DNA of 64,000 bases from Glomus cerebriforme. Lineage: Eukaryota > Glomeromycota > Glomeromycetes > Glomerales > Glomeraceae. The notes beneath the pieces were generated by a model. It was given only the letters and a program-made list of their open reading frames with translations, made no database searches and was not told the origin of the DNA. The position numbers and the translations under genes are program-made. Where the stretch lies: contig QKYT01000015.1 in NCBI GenBank assembly GCA_003550305.1, positions 313,210 through 377,209 of the forward strand, written 5' to 3'. Of the stretch, positions 26,950 through 37,710 are shown piece by piece (positions within the stretch are counted from its first letter, which is position 1; each line of letters begins with the position of its first letter).

Positions 26950-28251
26950 ATGTTTTCAAAATGTGTATTGGTTTCAACAAAAGCTTTATTTCGACATTCA
27001 CTTAGACCTTATACGAAATTTGGGATTTTGAAATTTACTGACTTATTTTTGACACAGAATTTACTAAGAGGAGTAATAAGTCAAGGTAAATAGATATTAA
27101 AAAATAATAATAATAATTATTATTATTTTTCTAATTTTTTTAATATTTTTCGCTGATCTTCCTTATAATGGAAGCACAGGTAAGATAAACAATTCACGAG
27201 AGCTTCATAATAATAAAGTGTGTTTAGGCCCTGGTAAGTCTAAAAATCTTTAATTCAATCCAATCCCTTAATTTTTATTTTAACTAATCATTCCTTTCGA
27301 ATAAAAGTTCAAACCATTCTTAAAAAAGGAACGGAGGAAAGAGATACGCTAGAATTAGGAAATGGCGAACTTTTTCCTACAATATTATTGCAAGATTCTT
27401 CAGAAACAAAACAAACATTAACAATTCCAGCAGGAGCATCACAAGAATTTTATAATCTTTACATAGAGATTATTAACAAAACCCAACCGACAACTCCACT
27501 ACACGAATTTCCAAAACACGGTCGATTAAATAATCTAATTTATCATATTAAAACACGTGAAGATGCTTTATTACTTCCGAAGGCAGTTTCTCAATGGCGT
27601 AAAAAATTATTACCGTCAACACCAATAACAACCCGTTTTATAATTAAAAAATGTTGCGAAGTTAATGCAGAAGATGTTGTCTTTCATATGTTGACTGATA
27701 GAACAAAATATGCTCTATTACCTAATCGAGAAGGTTTTAGATGGATTATGCTGGCTTTTGCCAATAAAATTGTTGATCCATCTTCGGAGAAGAAAATTTC
27801 TTTAGATAAACAAGAAATATTAGATTATCTTTATAAAACTTTTGGGTTAATGGCTTATTATGATGTGTCTCAATATGATGCTCATCTTTATGCTATTTTA
27901 ATATCGGCTTCTTTGAAATTAGATAGTAAAAAAGGTTGGGAAAGAGTTGATGTAACTGCTTCAGAATTCTTGGAAAATTTAGATAAGATGGATAATGAAG
28001 CTTTGGAATTGCATCCAATTTCCCCTGACGAGGAAGAAGAATTAAAAAGGCGGAATGATAAATTTTCTGAATATAGTGTTGAATCACGAATAAGCAGATT
28101 AGTATCTTGCATTGATATGGTTGATATATTAGATAAATGGTATACTGAATCAAAACAAGATACAGCAAAAGCCGAAAATTTTAGAATATTGAAAGAAAGT
28201 TGGAAAAATGAAATAAAGAAATTAAAAATTGAAGAGGGTTCTTTGCTTTAA
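26950..28251 (+). CDS. Putative mitochondrial protein of unknown function
   Basis: Exon 1 is 26950-27085 and the main exon 27308-28251. Joined directly they give 359 residues in frame (ISQ-VQTILKK). The first 45 residues are basic and hydrophobic with no acidic residue until Asp in FTDLFL, like a mitochondrial presequence. The rest is alpha-helical, with LNNLIYHIKTREDALLLPKA, VSQWRKKLLPSTPITTRFII and NREGFRWIMLAFANKIVD, reminiscent of PPR-like mitoribosomal or RNA-stability proteins of fungi, though I cannot name a family. The 222-nt interval contains two further donor-like sites (27179 GTAAGA, 27234 GTAAGT after TTTAG|GCCCTG), so a 6-nt microexon adding Gly-Pro is possible. Confidence 0.7.
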
Positions 28252-28699
28252 TTCCTTGATTCAATCTTTCCTTCAATTATCTGACCAAAAAATTCAACTC
28301 TTTTTTCTTATCTGTGTGAAATTCTGTGTATTTCTTCAGTATTGCACGTTCGAAAAAAAATTAATAATTTAATAAATTTGTGTTCTTTAATTCATGCTAG
28401 GAATAACAAAAAATAACTAGACATGTATTTTTGGAGGTTTTTTTTTTTTATTTATAACTGTAATAATAATATATATATATATAAGATATTTATGTACAAA
28501 TGAAACAGCGCGAAAAAATATGATACAATATAAAATGTTCAAGGCACAACGAAACTAAATATCTAAATATGCAATGAAATTGTTGAATTTTCTTTTTAGA
28601 TCATTGAATTACAACCAGTGTGGTATATTAAGATCGCATTTAGAAACTTCTATATTCTTTTTTTCTTCTCATCAAGAGAGTTAGTTAATTCTAATTGTC
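28252..28699. other. Convergent 3' spacer
   Basis: 448 bp of AT-rich sequence with a T11 run (28439-28449) and a TA microsatellite (about 28469-28484). No gene seen. Confidence 0.45.
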
Positions 28700-29416
28700 T
28701 TATACCATTCCCCACATATTATTGCCCAATCCAATAACATCTCCACCATAACCAATATTTTGAAAGAATTTGATATCTAGCAGCCCACATAGATTCGGTA
28801 ATGGTTCTATAATTTGTTGACTTTGATTTTTTGGAATATAAATTTCTTCTTTTAAGATATCCAAATTTACACGAGCCCTTTTATCTTGTTCAAGGTGATC
28901 TCGATGTTCGAGATAGATATTGATGGGAGAGACGAGCTGTTCCTCTTTTTCTATGATTCTTATCATAGTTATACTTTTCTTTCTATTTCTGTTTGATTTT
29001 TTTTCTTTGAAATCCTTTGTAAATTGATCGATTTTAATATCCCGAGGTGATGATATTGAAGGTTTGTAAGAAGGTTCAATTTTATTTGAACCTAAAGTGC
29101 GCTCTTTGAGGTTCCAGCCAACATCTTTCAAGTATCCCACACTAGATAGGAAGAAAAGTATATCAGCAAAGACCAAATAGAAAAATGTAGGATAGAAATT
29201 AATTTATTCATACAATCCAGGCTTTTCTTTATCGTCATTATAGGCAATTAATTTGTTTTTTCTCGAATCTTTATCGACATTACCCTTTGTAACGGACGAA
29301 AAAATTTCAGCAGCCTTGCGTACTGATAATATTTCATGATTTTTATTATCATTAAATATTTTTTTTTCCTGAATAGAAACGATATTAGGGTTGTACTTTA
29401 TCGTTGTATCTACCAT
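28700..29416 (-). CDS. Uncharacterised protein
   Basis: Two exons (29416-29214 and 29141-28700) give 214 residues; the junction is in frame (KPG-F-VGYLKDVGW). Start is taken at the ATG of MVDTTIKYNPNIVSIQ; an upstream in-frame ATG at 29446 would add ten hydrophobic residues. The protein is charged and mostly polar (SVRKAAEIFSSVTKGNVDKD, KEKKSNRNRKKSITMIRI), with a more hydrophobic Gly-rich C-terminus (FFQNIGYGGDVIGLGNN). No motif or family was recognised. It shares a 658-bp divergent promoter with the INTS14-like gene. Confidence 0.6.
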
Positions 29417-30074
29417 AGCAATAAAAATAACTTTGAAGAGTATCAAAATAGTGTGGGACAGCCGAAATCAAATAAACAATAAGTCTATTCTTATTATCCG
29501 TGAAAAGAAGAATGTGTTCGTTTATTATACGATTATTATATAAAAGAAGCCACGAAAAAATCCGTTAAGAAATACGGTTACCGATCATATGATAACTACT
29601 CTTTTAGTTCAATGCCGCGTTTCCAAATACGAAAGTCAAAATTTATACTTTGAGGCAGTGTAATAAATGACATACTAACCTAATAAGGGAGCATAACAGC
29701 ATAACCATTATTGACTTCGCCTTAATAAATATTTAAACTTACGTGGCTTTACAAATACTTAAATTTTCATAATCATAAAAAAATTAGGAAATGTTCATGC
29801 ACTTACAGTATTTATAAGAAAGAAATTGGAATTAGTAACTTTAGGTATGAAATTTAAACAAATGTTTCCCCAAAATCGCTGAATCGTTTACATAAATTCA
29901 CATTTTTTGATATTCATTATCTGATTATCTAAATCAAAATTGAAATTTGAATCAATTTTGCTGCGCCACGTAGTATCAATAATATTGCACGTGATATTTA
30001 GATTTATATTATCAGTCACAACTATTTAAAGTTATTCCTTACAGACGAAACGCATTTATTGATCAAAAAAAAAA
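29417..30074. promoter_or_regulatory. Divergent promoter, unknown gene / INTS14-like
   Basis: 658 bp with CACGTG at 29988-29993, 82 bp before the INTS14-like ATG, and a related GCGCCACGTAG at 29963-29973. Nothing coding seen. Confidence 0.35.
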
Positions 30075-32212
30075 ATGTCTCCATTTCCAGAGGTTACAGT
30101 AATACTTTTGGATGTATCCAAGAATATGTTATGCCCATCAAATCAATTAGAAACAAAGTTTGATAGTTCAAAATCTTTAATATTACATTTTTTACAGAGA
30201 TATAAATTGAATACAACATCTGTTATATCGTTTGATTCTAATTGTCAAGTTTTACAAGATTTTACTCAAGATTACAATCCATTTATTATGATGCTAAATG
30301 AGTAAATATATAAGAAACAATATTTTTTTAGTTGAATTTTAAACTTTAACTAGATATTGAATTATTTGTTCTTCAGCTGGGATTTTCAATCTGATAATCC
30401 TAATCAAGAAATGAAGTTGGCATGCAAATACGTTGAACGATACGTTACTGAAAAATTCGGATCGGATCAAGCGTGTCAAATTATAATTTTGACAGATGGC
30501 CATCCTCCAAAAGGTAGTGTAGACAATTTTCATCTCATGTATATAATTTATAAATAATTTTTAAAAATGGATATTTAGGACAAGTTCTCTTAGAAGAACA
30601 CGAGCCTCAATCGATACGATTTCATAACTCATCGTGGAAATTACATATAATATGTTTAGCTGATGCAATAACAAAAAGTGAACATTCACAAACATCATCA
30701 CAAATTCTTGAAGAATATAAGAAATTATTAAATCGTCGAATTCCTTTGAGAATAACAAAAAACCATCCTAAAGGTGTTTATACACTTGAAAAGGGCGGTG
30801 CATTTTGTTATTTACCTTATCCTCATTTCAAAGATTCAATTCTAAGCATGATGGATATAATTCTTGAAAAATATTGTATCCTTTTTATAAAAAATTAAAT
30901 AGAAGGGATAGTTAAAAAAATGTGCGAGTTTTTCCCCTTAACGAATGATCTCTAACAGTTTTGCCAAGTAAAGGATTGCTTTTGTGTGGGCAATTACGTT
31001 TTCCGATTAAAGTATATCCTGTGCTTCCTGATATTGAATACAGTAAATATTATTTGTATTGAATATTAAAATATTTCTTCGGTATTTTATTGACGGTAAA
31101 AACTTTTTTTATTATAGTTCATGAAATGACAAGAACGTTGTCCATTGTAGCATTTAAATCGAAGGAAAAATTATTAGGGGAACCTTCTCTTTTTCGACTT
31201 TGGATGTTTATAGATGAAGAATATGACGACCAGGTAAACTAAAAACATGTTTTTTTTTCTGCTATTATCTTTGCTGTACTCTACATTTGATTTGATTGTT
31301 TATAGAATAAACCATTACAAAATCACTCAGAATATTTTTCCGTACTATGGGAATGTCTCAGAAAAGAAAATCGTGTCGCAATTGTTTGGATGAAAGGAGA
31401 CAACTACGCTACAATTGAACCACCTCCAAACACAGATGATCAAGAGGAGCACTGTTTATGTAAGTCTTTTATATGATAATGTCTGTTGCGGGAAAGAAGA
31501 AAAAAAATTTTAAAATTTTTAATTTTCTTTAGTTATGTATTTAACTCTGTATAAATCAGAAAATGGCCATAATTTATTAGAATCATCAACATCGTCAGTA
31601 ACTCTACCACCAAAAAGCTATGTCGCTGGACATATAGATTTACCAACACCAGAGCACGTTGAGGTATAATGTTACTAATGTTACTAATTTATTTGTTATG
31701 TTGATAGGTTTTCACAATTATTAAAATTTTTTTCCAGAGTCTGTTAAATAAGATGTCGCGTTATCTTACGAATTTACCAAACGATGCTATGAAATTAAAG
31801 AATGTGTAAGTGGGCATAAATATCTGAATTTGATCTATTTGTATATTAACATCTCTTTTCAACATTAAGGGTTGAACAAATGCAACAAATTATAGAGATT
31901 TTCAGTTATAAACCACTCAGAGAACAAGTTGTTGATAAATTGCATGATGTCAGGTAAATGTAAAAAGGGATTTAGCACAATAATATAATTAATTATACGC
32001 TAAATATAATTTTATTTAGAATTCAAACTGTGGAAGCTGAGAATAGACAAATATTAGTCGAGTGCTTATTAACTTTAGGTGAAGAAATAATATCAGAAAA
32101 TGATGATGATCAGCTAGATTTTGAAGAATTTGAACAAAGAGAGGATGATGACGACGACGATAATAATCAAGCTGGCTACTCTAGATTATCCCTTAATAAT
32201 TTGCTGAATTAG
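30075..32212 (+). CDS. Integrator complex subunit 14 (VWA9)-like protein
   Basis: About ten exons, about 500 residues. The N-terminal von Willebrand A domain reads VTVILLDVSKNML, then VISFDSNCQVLQDFTQDYN, ACQIIILTDGHPP and WKLHIICLADA. The order VWA, beta-barrel (LLCGQLRFPIKVYPVLPDIEY, LSIVAFKSK), then a helical C-terminus (LVECLLTLGEEI) and acidic tail matches INTS14, which pairs with INTS13 in the Integrator cleavage and phosphatase complex on RNA polymerase II. The metal site (DxSxS) reads D-V-S-K-N, so its second Ser is replaced. Exon 1 to exon 2 joins ATGCTAAATGA|GTAAAT to TTCAG|CTGGGAT. A VWA protein of another complex is the main alternative. Confidence 0.75.
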
Positions 32213-32487
32213 TAAAGTAGATGATAGATGATGTAAAATAAAATAATTTAACAATTATTCTGTTTATCTTAAGTTCTCAATGAAATTCTCTAACGTTTAT
32301 ATAATAGAAAAGTACAATAAACTATAAAAATTTAATTTATTTTGTGAATAAAAAATCAATTTGTTTTTTACCATCTATTTATATAAAACGTTTTTGATCT
32401 CTGATCATGTGATCCATCAGGTTAAATAATTAAGTTTCACAATTTTTTTTTTTCAAATTTTCTCTAATTTATTTTTTTTTTCTACCG

Positions 32488-33116
32488 ATGTTACCAGATA
32501 GTGCAGGAGGATACTTGGCATATTGGATGTTATTTGTATCAATTTTAGCAATATTTAATACAATCCAAAATTTTGTTACACTTTCTTTAACAAAAAGAGT
32601 TTATTCTGCAAGACCTGATCAAGGTAACAATTCAGACTTTTTTTCAATTTCTAATTCCACTTTAGAAGTTAATGTTTTTAATTTTTGAATTTAATAGTTA
32701 CAGCTTTAACTTCAAGAACATTCGCAATATGGACATTATTATCTGCTATTATAAGGATATATGCAGCATACAATATAACTGAAGTAAAGTAAGTATTCTC
32801 TAAACCTTTTCATTATTTCACATACCATAAAATTAATAAGTATCAATTATTTTTTAGTATTTACCAAATTGCTATTTGGACATACATAATTGCATGGTCA
32901 CATTTTATTTCAGAATTTCTTATTTTTAAAAGTACAAAAATTAGTGCAGGATGGTTATCCCCTGTTATAGTTTCAAGTAAGTTAGAATCAATTTTTTAAA
33001 ATTTAAATTGTTAATTTATTGATATATTAAATTTTTTTTTTTTTTTAGCTTTATCTTTAACTTGGATGTTATTACAATATAATTATTATACTCAGCAAAA
33101 TTTTATAAAATATTAA
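32488..33116 (+). CDS. ERG28: Ergosterol biosynthesis scaffold Erg28
   Basis: Four exons, about 140 residues (yeast Erg28 148). Four hydrophobic segments are visible: GYLAYWMLFVSILAIFNTIQNF, TSRTFAIWTLLSAIIRIYAAYNI, IAIWTYIIAWSHFISEFLIF and LSPVIVSTLSLTWMLLQY. The patterns R-T-F-x-x-W-T, R-x-Y-A-A-Y and W-S-H-F-x-S-E are hallmarks of Erg28, an ER protein that tethers the C-4 demethylation enzymes Erg25, Erg26 and Erg27. It starts at the only plausible ATG, right after a T-rich leader, and ends FIKY before TAA at 33114-33116. Confidence 0.93.
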
Positions 33117-33469
33117 CTTTCTTTTAATTGATAATTTTAAAAAGAAATTTGCAATAATATAAATTTTATTAAATTTTAATGAATAAATGATCTTTTTTAA
33201 TTGAAGATTGAGGGAAGTCATGTGTAATATATGTGGAATATGTGGATGAATATAAAAAGAAATGAAAATTGGAATTCTTTTTAAAGTTGGAAAAAAAAAT
33301 GCAAATTTATCAGTTTAGACATAATAATGTAAAAAAAAAGCATAACATTATACTTTTTATCTACGTTCAAGATATTGGAATGAATCTAATTAAACAAATT
33401 TTTCAATACCAATTTCATTATAAATTTCACTGCTTTATGTATCTTTCTGTGAACTATGTTAGGCTAACT
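33117..33469. other. AT-rich spacer
   Basis: 353 bp after ERG28; a 92-codon open frame on the plus strand (33269-33547) overlaps antisense to the decayed trypsin-fold gene and is judged spurious. Confidence 0.4.
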
Positions 33470-35170
33470 TTGGGAAAATCTTTATCTACAATACTTGCTC
33501 CTGAATCACTACAATCAAATCCTTTTATACCAGCATTTGGCGATTAAACCATTTGATCAGATAATATTGACTACACTTTTTACGAATTTCTACATCTATA
33601 GCTGACTTTAGATATTTAATAAAAATTTCTTGATTAATATCTTTATGATCATTAAAGTTGTATCTATACAGTAATATATTTAAATTAGCAGACTACTACT
33701 TAATAGGAATTTTTATTGATTATGTTGTGAATGAATCATCAGGAGTTTAAAATAGGCGAACTTTTTCTTCTTTTGCAAATTTAATAACATCTTTTTTAAA
33801 ATCAATTGCAACACTTGAATCAATAGGAAGCCATTGCCCAAGAGTAAGACCTGTAGTTCGTATTACCTTGAAAACTTTGGTTGAAACTCAAATTTTTTCA
33901 ATCCTACATGTGTAAAACAAGTATCAGGAAGTTCAGCTTTCTTTAAAGTTGCTTAGATTCTTTAGGACATATTCTGCGACCATGATCGTTAAATATACAA
34001 AATGCGGCATCAATGCCATAATGTTCATTATAATTTTCCGAGAGAAAGTTTTCCCGCATAAGTAGCAATTAATGTATTCTTTTTTTTTTTTTTTTTTTAT
34101 TACGATCAATCATTTTTGTAAGAATTCGACTTCATCTTCATATTCATCACTGGCTCCTTTTTTTCTTAACTTTTCCTTTATGTCACACAATTTTTTCTGG
34201 AATTTTCAGTAAATCATCACGTAAAGGCTGATATACTTTATAATTAGTGGAAGAATCCTCTTTATATTTAAGTACATGTTGATATGAGATAAGACCGATA
34301 GTATTATGTGCAATAGCGCCAAGAGTTCCAGTTGTTTGTTGACATTCACTTGATTCTAAGCCTATGCTCAATCCTAAACTGACATCTGGTTGATAACCAC
34401 GACGACATCTGTTGGAAATCAACCAATATCCTTTGGGAATAGACCATTACACTCACGTCGTAAAATACCTTTTTCAATATGATAGCTGATACGAGTGGTT
34501 TAATTAATTGACCATTTCAACGTTTGTAACTGTTACATACGCCAATTAGATTATAGTGCATTTCAAAATGTTGAGCCTAGTTCATTTTCTAACATTTTGT
34601 CAAAAGCTATTTGCAGTTCTTTTGGAACCTATAGTAGATGATCAGTAAAGGATTTTGATGGATATCCTGTACTAAAAAATCCTGCTTCCTCTTCTATAAA
34701 ATAAATAACTTGACCGTTTATATTTCTGTCTTACCATATGGACAGAATAAACCACTTGTAATAACAAAATTTTGCTGAATTCATGTCTACCACAGATTAT
34801 ATCTACAGCATTTTTCTCCAAATAAAACTCAGTTTTTCATGCAATCTATTTCTATGCGGATTTCAACATTGTTTTAAAATTTGTGAACTACTTCAGTTAA
34901 CGTGGGAGCGGGTTTTTCTTCCATAGCATTTGTTTCATTATCATTTTATTAGTCTTATTCTGAAAACATGTTTTACAAAACACTTTTCCCCACAATCATA
35001 ATTGAGTGATTAGCCACGTTACATGACTTGCATCATCGCACAGATCCTGGCAAATTTTCCGAGTGATGAGTTGACATCGGGGGAAGGCATCGATGTGGAA
35101 AAAAATTATTAGACAATCTTTACATTGATATCCACTATCTGCATCATATAAAAGCCATATAAAGTATAAA
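33470..35170 (-). pseudogene. Decayed trypsin-fold (GDSG-type) protein gene
   Basis: Read on the minus strand, separate frames give a consistent but broken protein. From the 5' end: LLYDADSGYQCKDC and CDDASHVTWLITQL (35170-34985), AGFFSTGYPSKSFTDHLL (about 34690-34630), PKELQIAFDKMLENEL, the continuous block GYWLISNRCRRGYQPDVSL (from 34440), TTGTLGAIAHNTIGLISYQHV containing a candidate catalytic His (34330-34270), AAFCIFNDHGRR, RTTGLTLGQWLPIDSS, and finally CSDSGASIVDKD with a candidate catalytic Ser (about 33510-33470). Order and motifs fit a chymotrypsin-like fold. In-frame stops and frame changes occur throughout, so it cannot encode an intact protein. Exact borders are uncertain. Confidence 0.6.
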
Positions 35171-35221
35171 GTATAAAGAGATTAAAAATGTTTATATAGT
35201 ATAATAAACAATTTAGTAAAA

Positions 35222-35298
35222 TACAGTCGACTCTTTCTAGGTGCACCCCTCTTGATACCATAGACTTTTGTGCATTTAGAGAGGGAGTTCAATTATAG
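35222..35298. mobile_element. Small MITE, TACAGTCG-type termini
   Basis: Starts TACAGTCGACTCTTTCTAGG and ends near TTTAGAGAGGGAGTTCAAT. The ends are imperfect inverted repeats around ACTC..TCTA..TGCAC, flanked by AT. About 77 bp, with no coding capacity. The terminus resembles the element at 62997 and Tc1/mariner-pogo type ends (inference). Confidence 0.5.
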
Positions 35299-36353
35299 AG
35301 CATGCACTTGATTCTTCTCTAAAATTATCTTGATTCCTCGTTGATAAAATCTTGATAAATAGCGTTAATAGACCAGTTCTCCAAAGCTAGAATGGAAGAA
35401 AGATCTGCGCCCGCATTCTGTAAGAAAGAATGCTAAAAGGGAACGCAAATCTTTGACGGACGAAGATGAAGAAAAAGATGGGCCTCTGTTTATCCGGTGA
35501 AGTGTGACGTCGTGGCATAATAGAAAGTTCATTGTAAATAAAGAGAGTAGAGAATTCTATATTCTTTATGACTAGAAATCACTTTAAACTTCTTTAACTT
35601 CCTTATTTTGTAAATGAGTTGACCTTCCTCATAACAGTCAAAGAAAACCCAGTCAAAAAGTTCTCCTAGCTGGCTGGTTTGTTTAGCTAGAATTCCCCTC
35701 ACTTCTGTATATAAGGATTTAATAATCAAAGTTCATATAAGTTAATTTAAAATATAATTTATGTACTTAGACACTATGAATGTAAAAAAAATTATTTATA
35801 ATTATAAATGATAATTCATAATTAGTAAATTTTACATACCGACTTATAATTAGTAAACTTTTTCAGGGACTTTGTCCCCCATGGTTACAATTTATTTGTC
35901 GAAAGCATTTAAAAATATACATTTGTATTAATAAATTTAGTAATTTAATGAATAATATTTAGGTATGATTACTTTGAACTTTCGAATAATAGCTTATAGA
36001 ATGCTTTTATGAGGGCCTCTTCATGGGTCGCCAGGATTTGACGATCTTAGTATTAAGCAAGAGTTCCGTTCTTATATCGAATTCAACATTCTTGTCCATA
36101 TAGATAGACTCTTATACTCAATCTAATTTAGGTGGAACGAGACCATGTAGTATTGTAAAAAACCGATAATGTTTTGTCAATCGCACAAAAAGAGTTAATT
36201 GTATAAATTTACAACTACAGTATTGTATTATCATAAAAATATTAAAAGCTGTATTTGTATTTTTTTTTTCAATGTTGTAGCAATAAAAAATTAAAATTTT
36301 TTTTTAAAACATCATAATTGTCCATTTGTTATAATCAAACATAATCTTTTGGG

Positions 36354-36393
36354 TATATACTGTATATACTGTATATATATATATATATATATA
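36354..36393. repeat. TATACTG / TA microsatellite
   Basis: TATATACTG is repeated twice and then an uninterrupted (TA) run follows, just before an A-rich segment. Confidence 0.8.
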
Positions 36394-37710
36394 AAAAGGA
36401 GAAAAAAAAACTTAGCATTTGTATATAAGCACAATCAATAAAATATAACGATTAACGTATGCAAAAAATGGGAGAAAATAGTAGAAATATATGCATGCTT
36501 TCAAAGGAGGGAGAACGCAAATCTTAAACTATTACTAATATTATTTTTTCTTTGGTATCTATCGCATTTATGAATTAAATTATCCAACAATTTTTACCAC
36601 ATAATCCTTTCTATTATTATTAAATTTTCGCAACTGTCTACATTTAATTAATGATTATATCATTACTTTCCACATAGAAATATAGGAAGTAATTTCGGAC
36701 CTACTGTATTACAAAATTCTGTAGCAAAAATTAGCAAGAGGAATTTATTGCAAAATGCATTCGTATTGTTATTATACTGCAAAGGCATATGACAAAGATC
36801 AGACCACAAAAACCGCACAAGGATCATTCATCAAAGGTCACTTTTTATATGATTTCCAGCAGACTAAGAAACTTCTTATCGAGATGCCTATATCGTTCAA
36901 AAATTTGTATCGATTTGATTATCTGAGTATCACAAAATAATATTTTTTGTTGTGGCACAGTGCGTAGTTCAAAAAACATGTACCATTTTGGTTAAAATGA
37001 TCTACTTGCTATATTTGTGAACAATAACGAGTTAATGAGGATTAATGGAGTTTAGTTTCGTGTCAAATAACGACAAATAATTTTTTCACATGAATAAATA
37101 AACGCCATTTAGCAGTTAAATGAAATGAATTATTTGGTATACAATCTATTTTTCCATTACAACTTTTTTTAATGTTTTTTTTGATTTGTAATCTTGGCGA
37201 TTTATTACTGTCCAGTGTCCCTATTATAAATTTCTATAAAGAATTTTTTTTTAAATTTAAGTTGTACTACATTCTATCTTGATGTTGTGGTATGTACCGT
37301 ATTGTATTAACTTATTGTGACAATAATCTCGGTCGTATTTATTCTTTTTGAGTCAATGTTTTTTTTACTTTCCTTTTTAAAGAAAATAAGGAGTTTCAAA
37401 AAAATAATTTGTAATGTAATAAAAGAATGATTCGATTTATTTGGCGTCTTTTATTACTGATATTATTGAATTGTTTACAAACATATTAAACCTTTCCTTT
37501 AATATACACGTGTAATTAATATTTGTTACATCGTCATGAACTATAAATATATAAGGATAAAATTTTTTTTTTTTTTTTTTTTGAGGGACACAGAAATCTT
37601 TTTTTCTTTCCCTTTTTTTAGTAAAAAAAAGAAAGAAAAGAAAAGAAAAATTCTTAATAGTCAAAGAAAATTATCAAACCATCACCATATCGTAAAGAAA
37701 GTGAATCAAT

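Larger units (their letters stand above)
35171..37710. other. Spacer with MITE, simple repeats and no supported gene
   Basis: 2.5 kb of AT-rich DNA. It contains a small MITE (35222-35298), a TA/TATACTG simple repeat (36354-36393), a T19 run (about 37564-37582) and a purine tract of AAAG units (37620-37650). CACGTG at 37507-37512 lies about 200 bp before the helicase ATG. Open frames at 35529-35729, 36755-36940 and 37437-37718 show no family features. Confidence 0.5.

Noticed and set aside
33269..33547. 92-codon plus-strand frame
   Set aside because: It is antisense to the DSGASIVD part of the decayed trypsin-fold gene, with low-complexity Lys/Asn-rich start.
35985..36150. GC-richer stretch considered as a tRNA or small RNA gene
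   Set aside because: No cloverleaf or internal A/B box could be drawn; no other tRNA, rRNA or CRISPR signal was found in the window.
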